Of a stretch of DNA of 62,197 bases, positions 33,201-41,387 are shown one piece after another. Position 1 is the first letter of the stretch, and every line of letters begins with the position of its first letter. The stretch is from assembly GCA_023150895.1 (NCBI GenBank), contig JAKLJY010000008.1, forward strand, positions 1 through 62,197. The letters are read 5' to 3'. The notes below the pieces were generated by a model. The model was not told the DNA's origin. It worked only from the letters and a program-made list of their open reading frames with translations, and ran no database searches. Both the position numbers and the translations under genes were made by a program. Source of the stretch: Myxococcota bacterium (lineage in GTDB: Bacteria; Myxococcota_A; Bradymonadia; UBA7976; UBA1532).

Positions 33201-35318
33201 CGTGCCGCGTGCGGCCTCGACGCCGATTGCCGCTCCGGGGTGTGTGCGGACGCTCGCTGTGCCCTGCCGCGATGCGACGACGGCGTCCGCAACGGCGCGG
33301 AGAGTGCGGTGGACTGCGGCGGTCCGGACTGCCTGCCCTGCGAGCCCGGCGCACTCTGTGGGGCCGCCGCGGACTGCCAGAGTGCCGTCTGTCGCGGCGG
33401 CGTCTGCCAAAGCCCGCGCTGCGACGACACCACCCGCAACGCCGACGAGACCGACGTCGACTGCGGCGGGCCCGACTGCAGCCCGTGCGCCGACGCTCGG
33501 CAGTGTCGGGACGCCGGCGATTGTCAGAGCCACGTCTGCGGCGGCAACGACCGATGTGTCGCCCCGGCGTGCGACGACGGCGTCCAGAACGGGCCGGAGG
33601 TCGACGTCGACTGCGGCGGGGGCCGCTGTGCCCCGTGTGGCGACGGCGAACGCTGCCTCGTCGCCGGGGACTGCCTCTCCGGGCTGTGCGGTCTCGACGG
33701 CCGCTGCGCCCTGGCCCGCTGCGACGACGGCCGGCGCAATGGCGCCGAGACCGGGCCGGACTGCGGCGGCCCGTGCGGCCCGTGTCCCGATGGCAGCGCC
33801 TGTCTCGACCCGGAGGACTGCGTGTCGCGCAGCTGCGTCGGCGAGCGCTGCCAGGTGGCGAACTGCGCCGACGGGGTCCACAACGGGGCCGAGGCGGATA
33901 CCGACTGCGGCGGCGGGTGCGCGCCGTGTGTCACCGGCAGCCGCTGTCGCGTCCCGAATGACTGCGACACGGGGCTGTGCAACGGCACGTTCTGCGTGGC
34001 AGCCATCTGCCTGAACGGGGTGCGGGACGTCGAGGACGAAACCGGCGTCGACTGCGGCGGCGACTGTCCGGGCTGCCCGCCCCTGAACGGCTGCCAGGAG
34101 GCCGCCGACTGTGACAGCCACGTCTGCGCGGGGGGCATCTGTCAGGTGCCGACCTGCCAGGACGGCGAGGCGAACGGGGGCGAGGCGGACGCGGACTGCG
34201 GCGGCCCCTGTGGCGCCTGCGGGGTCGGCGCGGCGTGCCGGTTCGACTTCGACTGTGCCGAGCGCGTCTGCCGGGGCGGCACCTGTCGGCCGTCGTCGTG
34301 CACCGACGGCGTGCGCAATGGCGACGAGAGTGCGACCGACTGCGGCGGCGACGAGTGCCCGGTCTGCGGACCCGGGCTCGCCTGCCGCGCCCCCGACGAC
34401 TGCGCCGACCGGGTCTGCACCGGCGGCCTGTGTCGTGCGGCGAACTGTGCCGACGGCACGCGCAACCAGGACGAGACGGCGCCGGATTGTGGTGGGGCCG
34501 TGTGCGGGCCCTGCGCGGCCGGTGCGCCGTGTTTCGTCGACGGCGACTGTCTCGCGGGGGTCTGCGCGGCGGGGGTCTGTGCCGCGCCGACGTGTGTCGA
34601 CGCCACGCGCAACGGCACCGAAACGGACGTCGACTGCGGCGGCGCCTGCCCCCCCTGCCCCGTCCTGCAACGCTGCGGCGCGGGGCGCGACTGTGACACC
34701 GGGGTCTGCCTCGGGGGTCTGTGTGCGCCCGCTCGGTGTGACGATGGCGTCCGCAACGGCATCGAGACGGACGTCGACTGTGGCGGCGACTGCCCGCGCT
34801 GCGGCACGGGGGCCGGTTGCACGTTGCCGGAAGACTGCGTGGCGAGCGTCTGCGGGTCGTCGATTTGCGCGGCACCGGCCTGCGACGATGGCGTCCGCAA
34901 CGGCGATGAGACCGACTTCGATTGCGGCGGCGCGGTTTGCGAACCGTGTGCCGACACCCGGCGGTGTCAGGGCGGCCTCGACTGCCAGACCGGTTTCTGC
35001 CAGGGCGGCCGCTGCGTCCCGCCGAGCTGCCTCGATCAGGTGCAGAGCCCCGGCGAAAGCGACGTCGACTGCGGCGACCGCTGCGCCCTGTGTCCCCCCG
35101 GTCGGCGGTGCGCGAGCGGAAGCGACTGCGAGGCGGGCCTCTGCCGAAACGGCGCGTGCGGGTTCGCGGCGTGCAACGACGGTGTGACCAACGGCACCGA
35201 GTCGGACATCGACTGCGGTGGCAACATCTGCGCCGGCTGCGCCCGCCTGCGGCGCTGCCGAGAGACCCCCGACTGTGCCGACGGCGTCTGTCGCAACGGC
35301 ATCTGCCTGGCCCCCTGA
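30204..35318 (+). CDS. Giant Cys-rich repeat lipoprotein, 1704 residues
   Basis: A lipoprotein (lipobox VAAC, Cys25) with 34 tandem repeats of about 49 residues from residue 50 to the end. The consensus is C-x-DGxRNGxETDVDCGG-xxCxPC-xxGxxC-xxxxDCxSGVC-xxGxCxAP, with about eight cysteines per unit, roughly 270 in total. This is one of the most Cys-rich proteins one could expect in a bacterium and must fold outside the cytoplasm with disulfides. It differs in repeat type from the protein at 14402. ATG overlaps the barrel gene's stop by one base, so it is translated with the Pel machinery. Surface or matrix fibre is an inference. Confidence 0.9.
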   Translation: MFDARWFSRASRKTLWFCGLFVAACEGGALVSPTDDAGARPPLPDAGAPACDDGRRNGDETGLDCGGPTCEPCDFGEPCVVDVDCLSGLCASARCQAPTCVDGLRNGTESGVDCGGVACAPCAEGGGCEGPDDCRSGVCADRVCAAPTCEDRVRNGLESDADCGGENCDACAPGLRCTVAADCDSGTCAGGRCATPACNDGVRNGDETDRDCGAVCGPCGPNAVCAIAADCRDGRCVDGRCAAGACGDGLQNGAETGTDCGGPLCVPCRPGSGCALDADCDSGRCGGGTCLAPACDDGLRNGAETDVDCGQICARGCAPLARCLGPADCETGVCVGAACVAATCADLVENDTETDVDCGGGRCLPCAPDARCSGPADCLSGVCSGGTCRAPACDDGVQNGAETGPDCGGAACAPCPVDAACNSPHDCVSGVCRQGTCRAPTCNDGVRNGDETAADCGGECAACPDGGGCALDADCQSLICDGGACRPATCVDARLGPTEADLDCGGPCAPCPAEARCFADRDCLDGNCAAGRCLEATCDDARRNGHESDVDCGGACTPCGIARLCAAPGDCAAGVCRAGRCAAPTCADRVRNGDETDADCGGGLCPPCEADLACAGPSDCLSTVCASGLCRAAGCDDRTRNGSETDVDCGGPACPACAPAALCVFARDCESRVCRSGRCAAPACNDGAPNGQETDADCGGPECAPCSAGRGCAAPTDCATALCEAGICRPGTCGDGRPTPPDETGLDCGGPCAPCADGEVCRLDADCVSGLCDALRCAAAACGDARRNGLETDVDCGGPCEPCATGRACAVAEDCREGVCTAGRCVAPTCGDGVRNGRETDVDCGDTCGPCAVGRACALRTDCRTGVCLAGVCAAPACGDGVQNGAETDVDCGGADCPRCVPGLRCAGAQDCVGGVCADGRCRPASCQDAALNGAETDLDCGGPVCGGCPEAARCLVAADCAARVCTGGRCAAPTCADAVANGFETDVDCGGPCAPCADRAACGLDADCRSGVCADARCALPRCDDGVRNGAESAVDCGGPDCLPCEPGALCGAAADCQSAVCRGGVCQSPRCDDTTRNADETDVDCGGPDCSPCADARQCRDAGDCQSHVCGGNDRCVAPACDDGVQNGPEVDVDCGGGRCAPCGDGERCLVAGDCLSGLCGLDGRCALARCDDGRRNGAETGPDCGGPCGPCPDGSACLDPEDCVSRSCVGERCQVANCADGVHNGAEADTDCGGGCAPCVTGSRCRVPNDCDTGLCNGTFCVAAICLNGVRDVEDETGVDCGGDCPGCPPLNGCQEAADCDSHVCAGGICQVPTCQDGEANGGEADADCGGPCGACGVGAACRFDFDCAERVCRGGTCRPSSCTDGVRNGDESATDCGGDECPVCGPGLACRAPDDCADRVCTGGLCRAANCADGTRNQDETAPDCGGAVCGPCAAGAPCFVDGDCLAGVCAAGVCAAPTCVDATRNGTETDVDCGGACPPCPVLQRCGAGRDCDTGVCLGGLCAPARCDDGVRNGIETDVDCGGDCPRCGTGAGCTLPEDCVASVCGSSICAAPACDDGVRNGDETDFDCGGAVCEPCADTRRCQGGLDCQTGFCQGGRCVPPSCLDQVQSPGESDVDCGDRCALCPPGRRCASGSDCEAGLCRNGACGFAACNDGVTNGTESDIDCGGNICAGCARLRRCRETPDCADGVCRNGICLAP
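30351..35315 (+). repeat. Coding tandem repeat: 34 units of ~147 bp (NGxETDVDCGG type)
   Basis: I count 34 occurrences of the anchor motif NGxET/ExxxDCGG at near-regular spacing. Units vary in their second half; a few have inserted residues (for example PPDETG, VEDETG). The repeated GTCGACTGCGGCGG-like DNA words make recombination or assembly collapse possible. Confidence 0.85.
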
Positions 35319-35331
35319 TTGGAGAATCCAC

Positions 35332-36585
35332 ATGTCTCAGACACGGCTTTCTGTTCTCGCCCTGCTCGTCGGGGGCCTCGCCGCTTCGGCGTGTGACGAC
35401 GCCACGAGCTCGACGGCGGCTTCCACCCCCGACATGCAGGTCGTCGGCGGGTCCACCGGCGGCAGCACGGGCGGCAGCACGGGCGGCGGATCCACCGGCG
35501 GATCCACCGGCGGCGGCACGGGCGGGGCTGCCGGCGGCGACACCGGCGGTAGCACGGGCGGGGCTGCCGGCGAATCCACCGGCGGCAGCACGGGCGGGGC
35601 TTCCGGCGGCAACACGGGCGGCAACGCCGGCGGGAACGAGGGCGGCAACGCCGGCGGCAGCACGGGCGGCAACGCCGGCGGCAGCACGGGCGGCAACGCC
35701 GGCGGCAGCACGGGCGGGTCCACCGGCGGCGATACCGGCGGCGCGACGCTCGTCGATCTCGGCCCGCAGAACGACGGCGGCGAAATCCCCGACGCCGCGC
35801 CCGAGCCCGACGCCGCGCCCGAGCCCGACGCCGCGCCCGAGCCCGACGCGCTCGTCCTCGAGTGCCCGCCGGACATCCGCTGCACGCCCGACTTCCCTCT
35901 TTGCGGCCCGTTGGGTTGCCAGCGTGGTTTCGAGGGGGACCCCTGCAACGAACCCGCCCACTGCGCGGCCCGCGCGCCCATTTGCGGGCCCGATGGCCAG
36001 TGTCAGGACGGCAGCGAGGGCGACGCCTGCGCGGCCGGTGCCGACTGCTCCCCGGACCAGCCCATCTGCGGCCCCGAGGGCTGTCAGCGGGGCCTGGCCG
36101 GCGATCCCTGCGGCGAAGACGGTCAATGTGGCGGGGCCGCGCCGGCCTGTGTCAACGGCCGCTGCCGCGGCGGTGATCCGGGCGATTTCTGCCGCGGCGA
36201 CGTCGACTGCGGAGACGCCGCGCCGCGGTGCGCCCTCGGGCAGTGTCAGCAGGGCGGCGAGGGCGATGCCTGCGAGGACCCGGGCGATTGCGCCCCGACG
36301 GCGCCCATCTGCTCGACGTTCGGACAGTGTCAGAACGGCGACGCGGGGGATGCCTGCGCGGTGGACGCCGAGTGCGCCGGCGACGCGCCGCGCTGCGGTC
36401 CGGACGGGTGCCAGGCCGGCGTCGAGGGGGATCTCTGTTTCGGCCCCGAAGACTGCGATCCGACGGCCCCCATCTGCACCGGAGCGACCCTCGAGTGTCA
36501 GAATGGCGACGAGGGTGACCTCTGCGTCGACGCCTCGGACTGCGGCCCGGCCGCCCCGACGTGCGACGCCGGTCAGTGCCGGTAG
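35332..36585 (+). CDS. Cys-rich repeat lipoprotein with Gly/Thr-rich stalk
   Basis: A 417-residue lipoprotein (lipobox ASAC, Cys21). Residues about 40-140 are a Gly/Ser/Thr stalk (GGSTGG-type), then a Pro-Glu-Asp-Ala repeat at about 154-171, then about eight Cys-rich repeats of 28-30 residues. The repeat consensus is EGDxC-xxxxDCxxxAPxCGPxGxCQxG. This third repeat class differs from those at 14402 and 30204. GGAG lies 7 bases before the ATG, and only 13 bases separate it from the giant repeat gene, so it is probably the last gene of the Pel operon. A convergent gene ends 7 bases beyond its stop. Confidence 0.85.
   Translation: MSQTRLSVLALLVGGLAASACDDATSSTAASTPDMQVVGGSTGGSTGGSTGGGSTGGSTGGGTGGAAGGDTGGSTGGAAGESTGGSTGGASGGNTGGNAGGNEGGNAGGSTGGNAGGSTGGNAGGSTGGSTGGDTGGATLVDLGPQNDGGEIPDAAPEPDAAPEPDAAPEPDALVLECPPDIRCTPDFPLCGPLGCQRGFEGDPCNEPAHCAARAPICGPDGQCQDGSEGDACAAGADCSPDQPICGPEGCQRGLAGDPCGEDGQCGGAAPACVNGRCRGGDPGDFCRGDVDCGDAAPRCALGQCQQGGEGDACEDPGDCAPTAPICSTFGQCQNGDAGDACAVDAECAGDAPRCGPDGCQAGVEGDLCFGPEDCDPTAPICTGATLECQNGDEGDLCVDASDCGPAAPTCDAGQCR
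35452..35844 (+). repeat. Low-complexity coding repeats (GGSTGG/NAGGSTGG and PEPDAA)
   Basis: A Gly-rich stretch of GGC-GGC-AGC-ACG-type words contains three near-identical 24-base units at 35647-35718 (only the last base of the third differs). Three perfect copies of the 18-mer GACGCCGCGCCCGAGCCC follow at 35791-35844. The near-perfect copies indicate recent slippage, so stalk length probably varies between strains. Confidence 0.85.
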
Positions 36586-36592
36586 CGTTCGC

Positions 36593-37402
36593 TCAGAAGC
36601 GCCACCACAGGTCGAAATCGAACATCGGAATGGGCTCGGGCACGAAGAAATTGACGACCGGAACGGGGTAATTGCCGTACCCGAGCAGGAACCGGAGGTT
36701 GAAGACCTCGCGCGAGTACAAAAAGCCCCCCGCGATCCACCCGAGGAAGCCGGTCTTGAGGTCCGCGTCGGCGTCCTGGTGCAGCGTCAGCGTCGTATAG
36801 GCGTCGATCTGCGTCTTCTGGTCGGCATTGGCCGACGCCCGCTGAAAGAGCGCGGTGGACGCATCGACGAGCAGGGCCCATTTCTGCGAGACGGCCCACT
36901 CGAATACGGGATTGAGGACGGCCGTCTCGACCACCCCGACGCCCTCGAAATCGACGTCGTTGTCACCGCCGTTACCGCCCCGCGTGCCGATGGCGGTGTA
37001 GGACAGCCCGACATGCCATCGCAACGCGCTCGACTGCCGATAGGTGTACGTCGCCCGCAGCGGGAAGCAGTAGAACGTCACGTCTGCGTTGTCTTCGTCG
37101 AAGTCCCGCGCGTTGAACCAGTAGAGGTCGACGCCCGCGGAGACGGCGTGGGCGCCGTTGTCGTAGAACCGCCACTTACCGCCCAGGTTCTTGACCTTGA
37201 TGACCCATGCGAGGGGCTTGGTGCCCAGCATGACCGTGTCGGTGATGCCAGCCTCGAAGCGGCCGAGGCCGAGCCGGAATTCGGCGGCGTCGAGCGTCTC
37301 GGCGCTCGTATCCGTCTGCGGGTGCGCGTCGGTGAACGCCGCCGCGGGCGTGGCCGACGAGACGCCGACGAGGCTCGCGAAAAACCAGCCGCGCCGCGTC
37401 AC
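36593..37402 (-). CDS. Outer-membrane beta-barrel protein
   Basis: A 269-residue exported protein. The N-terminus TRRGWFFASLVGVSSATPAAAF is a signal peptide. The rest shows amphipathic strands rich in aromatic residues and ends FDFDLWWRF, with a terminal Phe as recognised by the BAM complex. The GTG start (37402) overlaps the stop of the upstream lipoprotein gene (GTGA). It is the last gene of a minus-strand operon starting at 42539. No transport specificity can be read, and I do not recognise the family. Confidence 0.75.
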   Translation of the reverse strand: MTRRGWFFASLVGVSSATPAAAFTDAHPQTDTSAETLDAAEFRLGLGRFEAGITDTVMLGTKPLAWVIKVKNLGGKWRFYDNGAHAVSAGVDLYWFNARDFDEDNADVTFYCFPLRATYTYRQSSALRWHVGLSYTAIGTRGGNGGDNDVDFEGVGVVETAVLNPVFEWAVSQKWALLVDASTALFQRASANADQKTQIDAYTTLTLHQDADADLKTGFLGWIAGGFLYSREVFNLRFLLGYGNYPVPVVNFFVPEPIPMFDFDLWWRF

Positions 37403-38259
37403 CACGAGAACTCGACCTCGGCACCGAGGGCCGAGCGCAGGCATTCCCCGTGCTCGCCGTCGACGGAGACGGCACAGCCCCACCGGGCGCCGGCGTCCTC
37501 GACGGTCAGCACCGAGCCGGCCGTCTCGTCGAGACGCAGACCGACGAGCACGTGGGTGCCATCGGGGAGCGCCTGGGCGACGGTGACCCCCCCCGTCGGA
37601 TCGAACGCGAAGTCCAGCACGAACGGCACCCGCGCCCCCGCCGGGTCCAGCCAGGTCAGGTCGAGGGCGATGCGTCCGCCGTCCTTCCCGAAGTCGGGCA
37701 GATCCAGCGTGACCCCCCCGTCGAGTTCCTGCTCCGTGTCGGCGCCGGCCGGCAGACGGCAGCGCGAGAGCGCCCCCCAGATGACGTCTCCGAAGTCTCT
37801 CACACCGTAGGTGGCGTAGAGGTCGATTCGGCCGTTTCTGGCCGCGTCGGGCGGGTCGAAGCCGCTGAAACCGCGGCAGATGTGGCGAATCTGCGCCCAG
37901 CCCGCGGCCGAAAACGTCAAGGCCGCCGTCCGGGTCTCCACGCCGCCATCGGGGGACGCGCTCGCCACCGCGCCGGCGTCGTCTTCCGGTGCGTTTTCGC
38001 CGTCGAGGCGGCCCACGATGCCGATCAACTCGCTCAGGATGGTCTGTCCCGCGGCGAGCTGAGCGATCTTCGCGCGAATCCCCTGGGCGACGAGGGGGGC
38101 CGTCTCGGGGGTCAGCCGCCCGGTCGCCCCGGCGTAACGAGCCCGCAGCGGGGCGACGTCGGGCGGAGTCGGTCCCTCGGACGTTTCCCGGGCGCGGCAG
38201 CCGACGGCGGACAGAACGAGCGCGAGGCCAACGAGCGGCAATCGACGGTTTCGGCGCAT
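37399..38259 (-). CDS. Lipoprotein of unknown function
   Basis: A 286-residue lipoprotein (lipobox AVGC, Cys21). The mature part is a helix-rich segment (about 40-90, including LVAQGIRAKIAQLAAGQTILSELIGIVGRL), an acidic linker, and a beta-rich domain with four further cysteines (ICRGF, SRCRL, WGCAV, GECL), suggesting two disulfides. ATG 38259 gives the standard signal peptide. It lies 45 bases downstream of the giant lipoprotein gene and overlaps the barrel gene. No family recognised. Confidence 0.75.
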   Translation of the reverse strand: MRRNRRLPLVGLALVLSAVGCRARETSEGPTPPDVAPLRARYAGATGRLTPETAPLVAQGIRAKIAQLAAGQTILSELIGIVGRLDGENAPEDDAGAVASASPDGGVETRTAALTFSAAGWAQIRHICRGFSGFDPPDAARNGRIDLYATYGVRDFGDVIWGALSRCRLPAGADTEQELDGGVTLDLPDFGKDGGRIALDLTWLDPAGARVPFVLDFAFDPTGGVTVAQALPDGTHVLVGLRLDETAGSVLTVEDAGARWGCAVSVDGEHGECLRSALGAEVEFSW

Positions 38260-38304
38260 GGCGCAGTTATCGCACGAACGCCGACTTCGGGGCACGCATG
38301 CGTG

Positions 38305-41300
38305 TCACCGCGTCCGCCACGTCAAGCCCACGCGCAGCCCGCGGTGGGCGGCGTCCCCCTCGACCGCGATGGCCGTCTCGAGCCCCGCGAGGTGCTCGAA
38401 GAACACGGTCAGCGGTGAGCCGGGCATCGGGCTCGCCGGCACGGTGGGGCGGACCTCCGAGCCGACCTGGGCATGGGTGAGCGCCCCCTCCGCGTCCCGG
38501 ACGAACCCGCCGCCATAAGGCGACACCGGGACGTACCCGAGCAGCGCCTGCCCGCGACGCTCGAGGCCGGCCGCGTCGAGGCCCGGATGGGCCACCATGA
38601 GAAGCTCCGCCGCACGCAGGGCCGCCCGGTGGGCGCGCTCCGATGCTCGCTCTGCGACGGCGGCGAGCGCCCGGAACGTAAACGCGCCGGGTCCCGGCGT
38701 CAGCTGAAGCGCGGCCTGTGTCGGCGGCCGGCTGTCGGCGTCCGGCGCGGGGGGGGCGAGCGCCGCGTCGATGCGCGCCGCCACGGCGTCCCGGTCCAGG
38801 CCGAGAATGAAGACCTGTCCGGCGATGGCGTAGTGCAGCGCCAGACCGCGGACACCGGCGACCCCCCCGCTCCGCTCGCGCAGCGTGACGATGGGCACGT
38901 CCCGGTGTTTGCCCCCGTCGCCCCATTCGACGAGACCACCGGTCGTCTGGTCCACCGCTCCCCGGAGGGCCGTCAGGAAAGCCGCGAACGCCAGGCGATC
39001 GCGCAGGTGGAGCTCGCCGTAGAGGGGCAGGCGCGCGAGCGTCTCGATGCTCGAGCCCCCCTGTGTCTCCCGCCGCAGGGCCGGCGCGTCGTTTTCGGCG
39101 AGCACCGCGTCCCAGACCGCCGAACGGTCGAGGAGCCCGACCGCGAACCAGTCGCCGAGCCACGACAGCGTCAGCGACTCCATCCCCGGGAAGTGACGCC
39201 CGTTGTTCTCGATCTCCCGGCGCAGGCGGCTCTCCGGGCCGAGCGCAACCCGCCAGTGCACGCCGTCGGGGGTCGTCGGCGTCGGGATGGTGCCCCGCCC
39301 GGTCAGCGCCGCGAGCTCGTCGTACTCGGACGCGTCGATCAGCGGCATCATGCGCGCGTCGACGCGCCAGCCGCCCCCGCCCGGGCCGGTCGAAGGCTCG
39401 ATCTCCACGCCGATGGGGTCGATGAAGGCGCGCCAGTACTGTTGATAGCTCTCCCGGAAGGCGTCATAGGCGAGCTTTTCCGCTTCGGAGACCGTGTCGA
39501 TGCGCTGCGAGACCGCCGAGAGGCTCTCTCGCCGGGTCAGCCGGCCCCACGTCGAGCTCGGCCCCGCCTCGGCCGTGTACGTGATGGGCGTGCCGTCGCC
39601 GTGCACGAAGTCCGTCTTGCCGGCGAGTCCGGTCTTCAGGAGCGCCGCCGCGTCCGCCGCGGGCTGCCCTTCGAGCAGACCGTGGAGCAGCGCCGCCCCG
39701 GCCACCGCCTTGAGATCCGCCGCGGCGGCCATCCGCCGAGCGGCCGCGATCTTGAACGCCGGCCCCGTGACGCGCCCCACGAAGGCGTCGCTCAGGAAGG
39801 CGAAGCCGCGCCCCGTCCGGTGCGGGTACAGACCCCGGAAGTACTGGTAATCGCCCGACCGGGCCAGGCTCGGCCGTTTGCCGTCGATGGCCTCGAGGAT
39901 GCGGACGACCGCTTCGGGTGCGTTGGCGATGATCTCCACGTTGCCCACCCGGAGGCGATGCTGCCGGATTTCGCCGTCGGCCGTGGACAGGACCGCGACC
40001 GGGCGCCCGGCGAGGGTGATGGTGCCGGTGACCGCGTCGGGACGCCGGGCCCGCGCGTTGGCGGCGAACGCGGCGAGCGCACCGTCGAGCAGGGCCTCAT
40101 TGCCCACGTCGAACAGCATCGCGACGTCCGTGCCCTCGCGCAGCAGCGGGTCGCCCAAGACCACCGCCACGCCCTTGACCGCCAGGTGACCGAGCTTCTC
40201 GGCGAGCCCGGTGCGCTCGACGGCCAGCTCGCGCTCGTACCGCTCTGCCATGCCCCACTCCCCCGGGGACATCTCCAATGCGCGCGCCGCGGGGGCCAGC
40301 CAGGCGTCGACGTCCTTCATCAGCCGCACGAGCTGCCGCATGTCGCCGAAGTGCACGTAGATGGCGTCCGCGGGCGCGACGCTCGCCAGCGGCTCGATCG
40401 CCGGTGTGGGCTTCTTCTCGGCGATCATCGCCGCCCAGGGATGACTCGGCAGCGGCACCGGCGTCAGCGAGGTGAGCGCGATGCGCCGCGCCTTCAGCTC
40501 CGCCTTGGAATCTTCCCGGATGAGGAGCCCGCGATCCGTCTGCAGCGCCTCTTCCGCCGACGTCAGACCCGTGTAGAGAGACATGAGCTCGCCGAGGTCG
40601 CCGCGGCGAGGCCTGAGCCCCCCCGCGGGCGCCCGCGGCGCGCGACCGGACACGTCCCCGTCGGCGAGGCGTTCGGCGCGGGCAGCCATGAACTCGAACA
40701 GGGGATCGGCCCGCCCGCCGTCGTGGAGGGTCCGGTCGCGCAGCCACGTCGCGAGCGCCTTGAAGAACGACGCGCGGACGGGCTTGCGGTCGCCCCCGCG
40801 CGTCGCGACGATCCGGTACGTCTGGGTCGCGCCGAACGCCTCGACGTCACTGCCGTCATCCCCCGCGACGGGCAGCCGCGCGGACTGCGCACAGGTCACC
40901 GCGAGGGGCTCGGCCGGCAGGGCGGCCCCGACGAGCCGCAGCGCCAACGACGGTCCCCCGCCGTCGAAGGGCACGGCCACCCCGTGCCGCGCCCCCGCGA
41001 GGCGGCAGACGAGGCGGCCGGGCGTGGCCCTGCCGAGCAGCGCATCGTCCGGCAGCGCGGTGCTCTTGGCCCAGAGGTAGAGATGCCCGCCGTCGACCTG
41101 AGACGTCACGACGGGCAGGTCGACTGGCGGCAGGCGGCGGGGTTCGAGCGTCCCCGTCGATTGCGTGAACCGCGGACCCGGGTCGACGGCGGCCGCCGAC
41201 GCAGAAGAAACCGTGACCGGGGGCGCCGTGACCGGGGGCGGGGCGGCGGCCGGCGTCGCGGCGGGCTCGGGCTTGGGCTCTCCACCGCCGCAGCCGTGCA

Positions 41301-41370
41301 AAAGCGCGACGAGCGCGACCGCAGGCGCGGCGTGGGCGAGAATCCGGGCACGACGATGCGGGGATGGCAT
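38305..41370 (-). CDS. Large lipoprotein of unknown function (1021 residues)
   Basis: A lipoprotein (lipobox LHGC, Cys27) with a Pro/Ala-rich linker (about 30-60) and a long mixed alpha/beta body. One segment reads PADAIYVHFGDMRQLVRLMKD and later ones GVAVVLGDPLL and VRILEAIDGKRP. These resemble large secreted proteins of myxobacteria that I cannot assign to a named family. No catalytic motif is evident. ATG 41370 is preferred over GTG 41379 because GGAG lies 8 bases upstream of the former but abuts the latter. It starts 17 bases after the aminotransferase stop and so belongs to the same operon. Confidence 0.8.
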   Translation of the reverse strand: MPSPHRRARILAHAAPAVALVALLHGCGGGEPKPEPAATPAAAPPPVTAPPVTVSSASAAAVDPGPRFTQSTGTLEPRRLPPVDLPVVTSQVDGGHLYLWAKSTALPDDALLGRATPGRLVCRLAGARHGVAVPFDGGGPSLALRLVGAALPAEPLAVTCAQSARLPVAGDDGSDVEAFGATQTYRIVATRGGDRKPVRASFFKALATWLRDRTLHDGGRADPLFEFMAARAERLADGDVSGRAPRAPAGGLRPRRGDLGELMSLYTGLTSAEEALQTDRGLLIREDSKAELKARRIALTSLTPVPLPSHPWAAMIAEKKPTPAIEPLASVAPADAIYVHFGDMRQLVRLMKDVDAWLAPAARALEMSPGEWGMAERYERELAVERTGLAEKLGHLAVKGVAVVLGDPLLREGTDVAMLFDVGNEALLDGALAAFAANARARRPDAVTGTITLAGRPVAVLSTADGEIRQHRLRVGNVEIIANAPEAVVRILEAIDGKRPSLARSGDYQYFRGLYPHRTGRGFAFLSDAFVGRVTGPAFKIAAARRMAAAADLKAVAGAALLHGLLEGQPAADAAALLKTGLAGKTDFVHGDGTPITYTAEAGPSSTWGRLTRRESLSAVSQRIDTVSEAEKLAYDAFRESYQQYWRAFIDPIGVEIEPSTGPGGGGWRVDARMMPLIDASEYDELAALTGRGTIPTPTTPDGVHWRVALGPESRLRREIENNGRHFPGMESLTLSWLGDWFAVGLLDRSAVWDAVLAENDAPALRRETQGGSSIETLARLPLYGELHLRDRLAFAAFLTALRGAVDQTTGGLVEWGDGGKHRDVPIVTLRERSGGVAGVRGLALHYAIAGQVFILGLDRDAVAARIDAALAPPAPDADSRPPTQAALQLTPGPGAFTFRALAAVAERASERAHRAALRAAELLMVAHPGLDAAGLERRGQALLGYVPVSPYGGGFVRDAEGALTHAQVGSEVRPTVPASPMPGSPLTVFFEHLAGLETAIAVEGDAAHRGLRVGLTWRTR

Positions 41371-41387
41371 GGCGAACACTCCGACGG

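Noticed and set aside
30198-35333. A 1711-codon open frame antisense to the giant Cys-rich repeat gene
   Set aside because: Periodic Cys/Gly/Asp codons on the plus strand leave no stops on the opposite strand. The antisense product is a valine/alanine/arginine/glycine-rich sequence without domains or a proper start, and lipobox, repeats and operon overlap all support the plus strand.
36593-37402. The beta-barrel after the Pel operon as the missing Pel export component
   Set aside because: It is on the opposite strand and belongs to a different operon with GTGA coupling to a lipoprotein gene; the barrel at 29098 is better placed.
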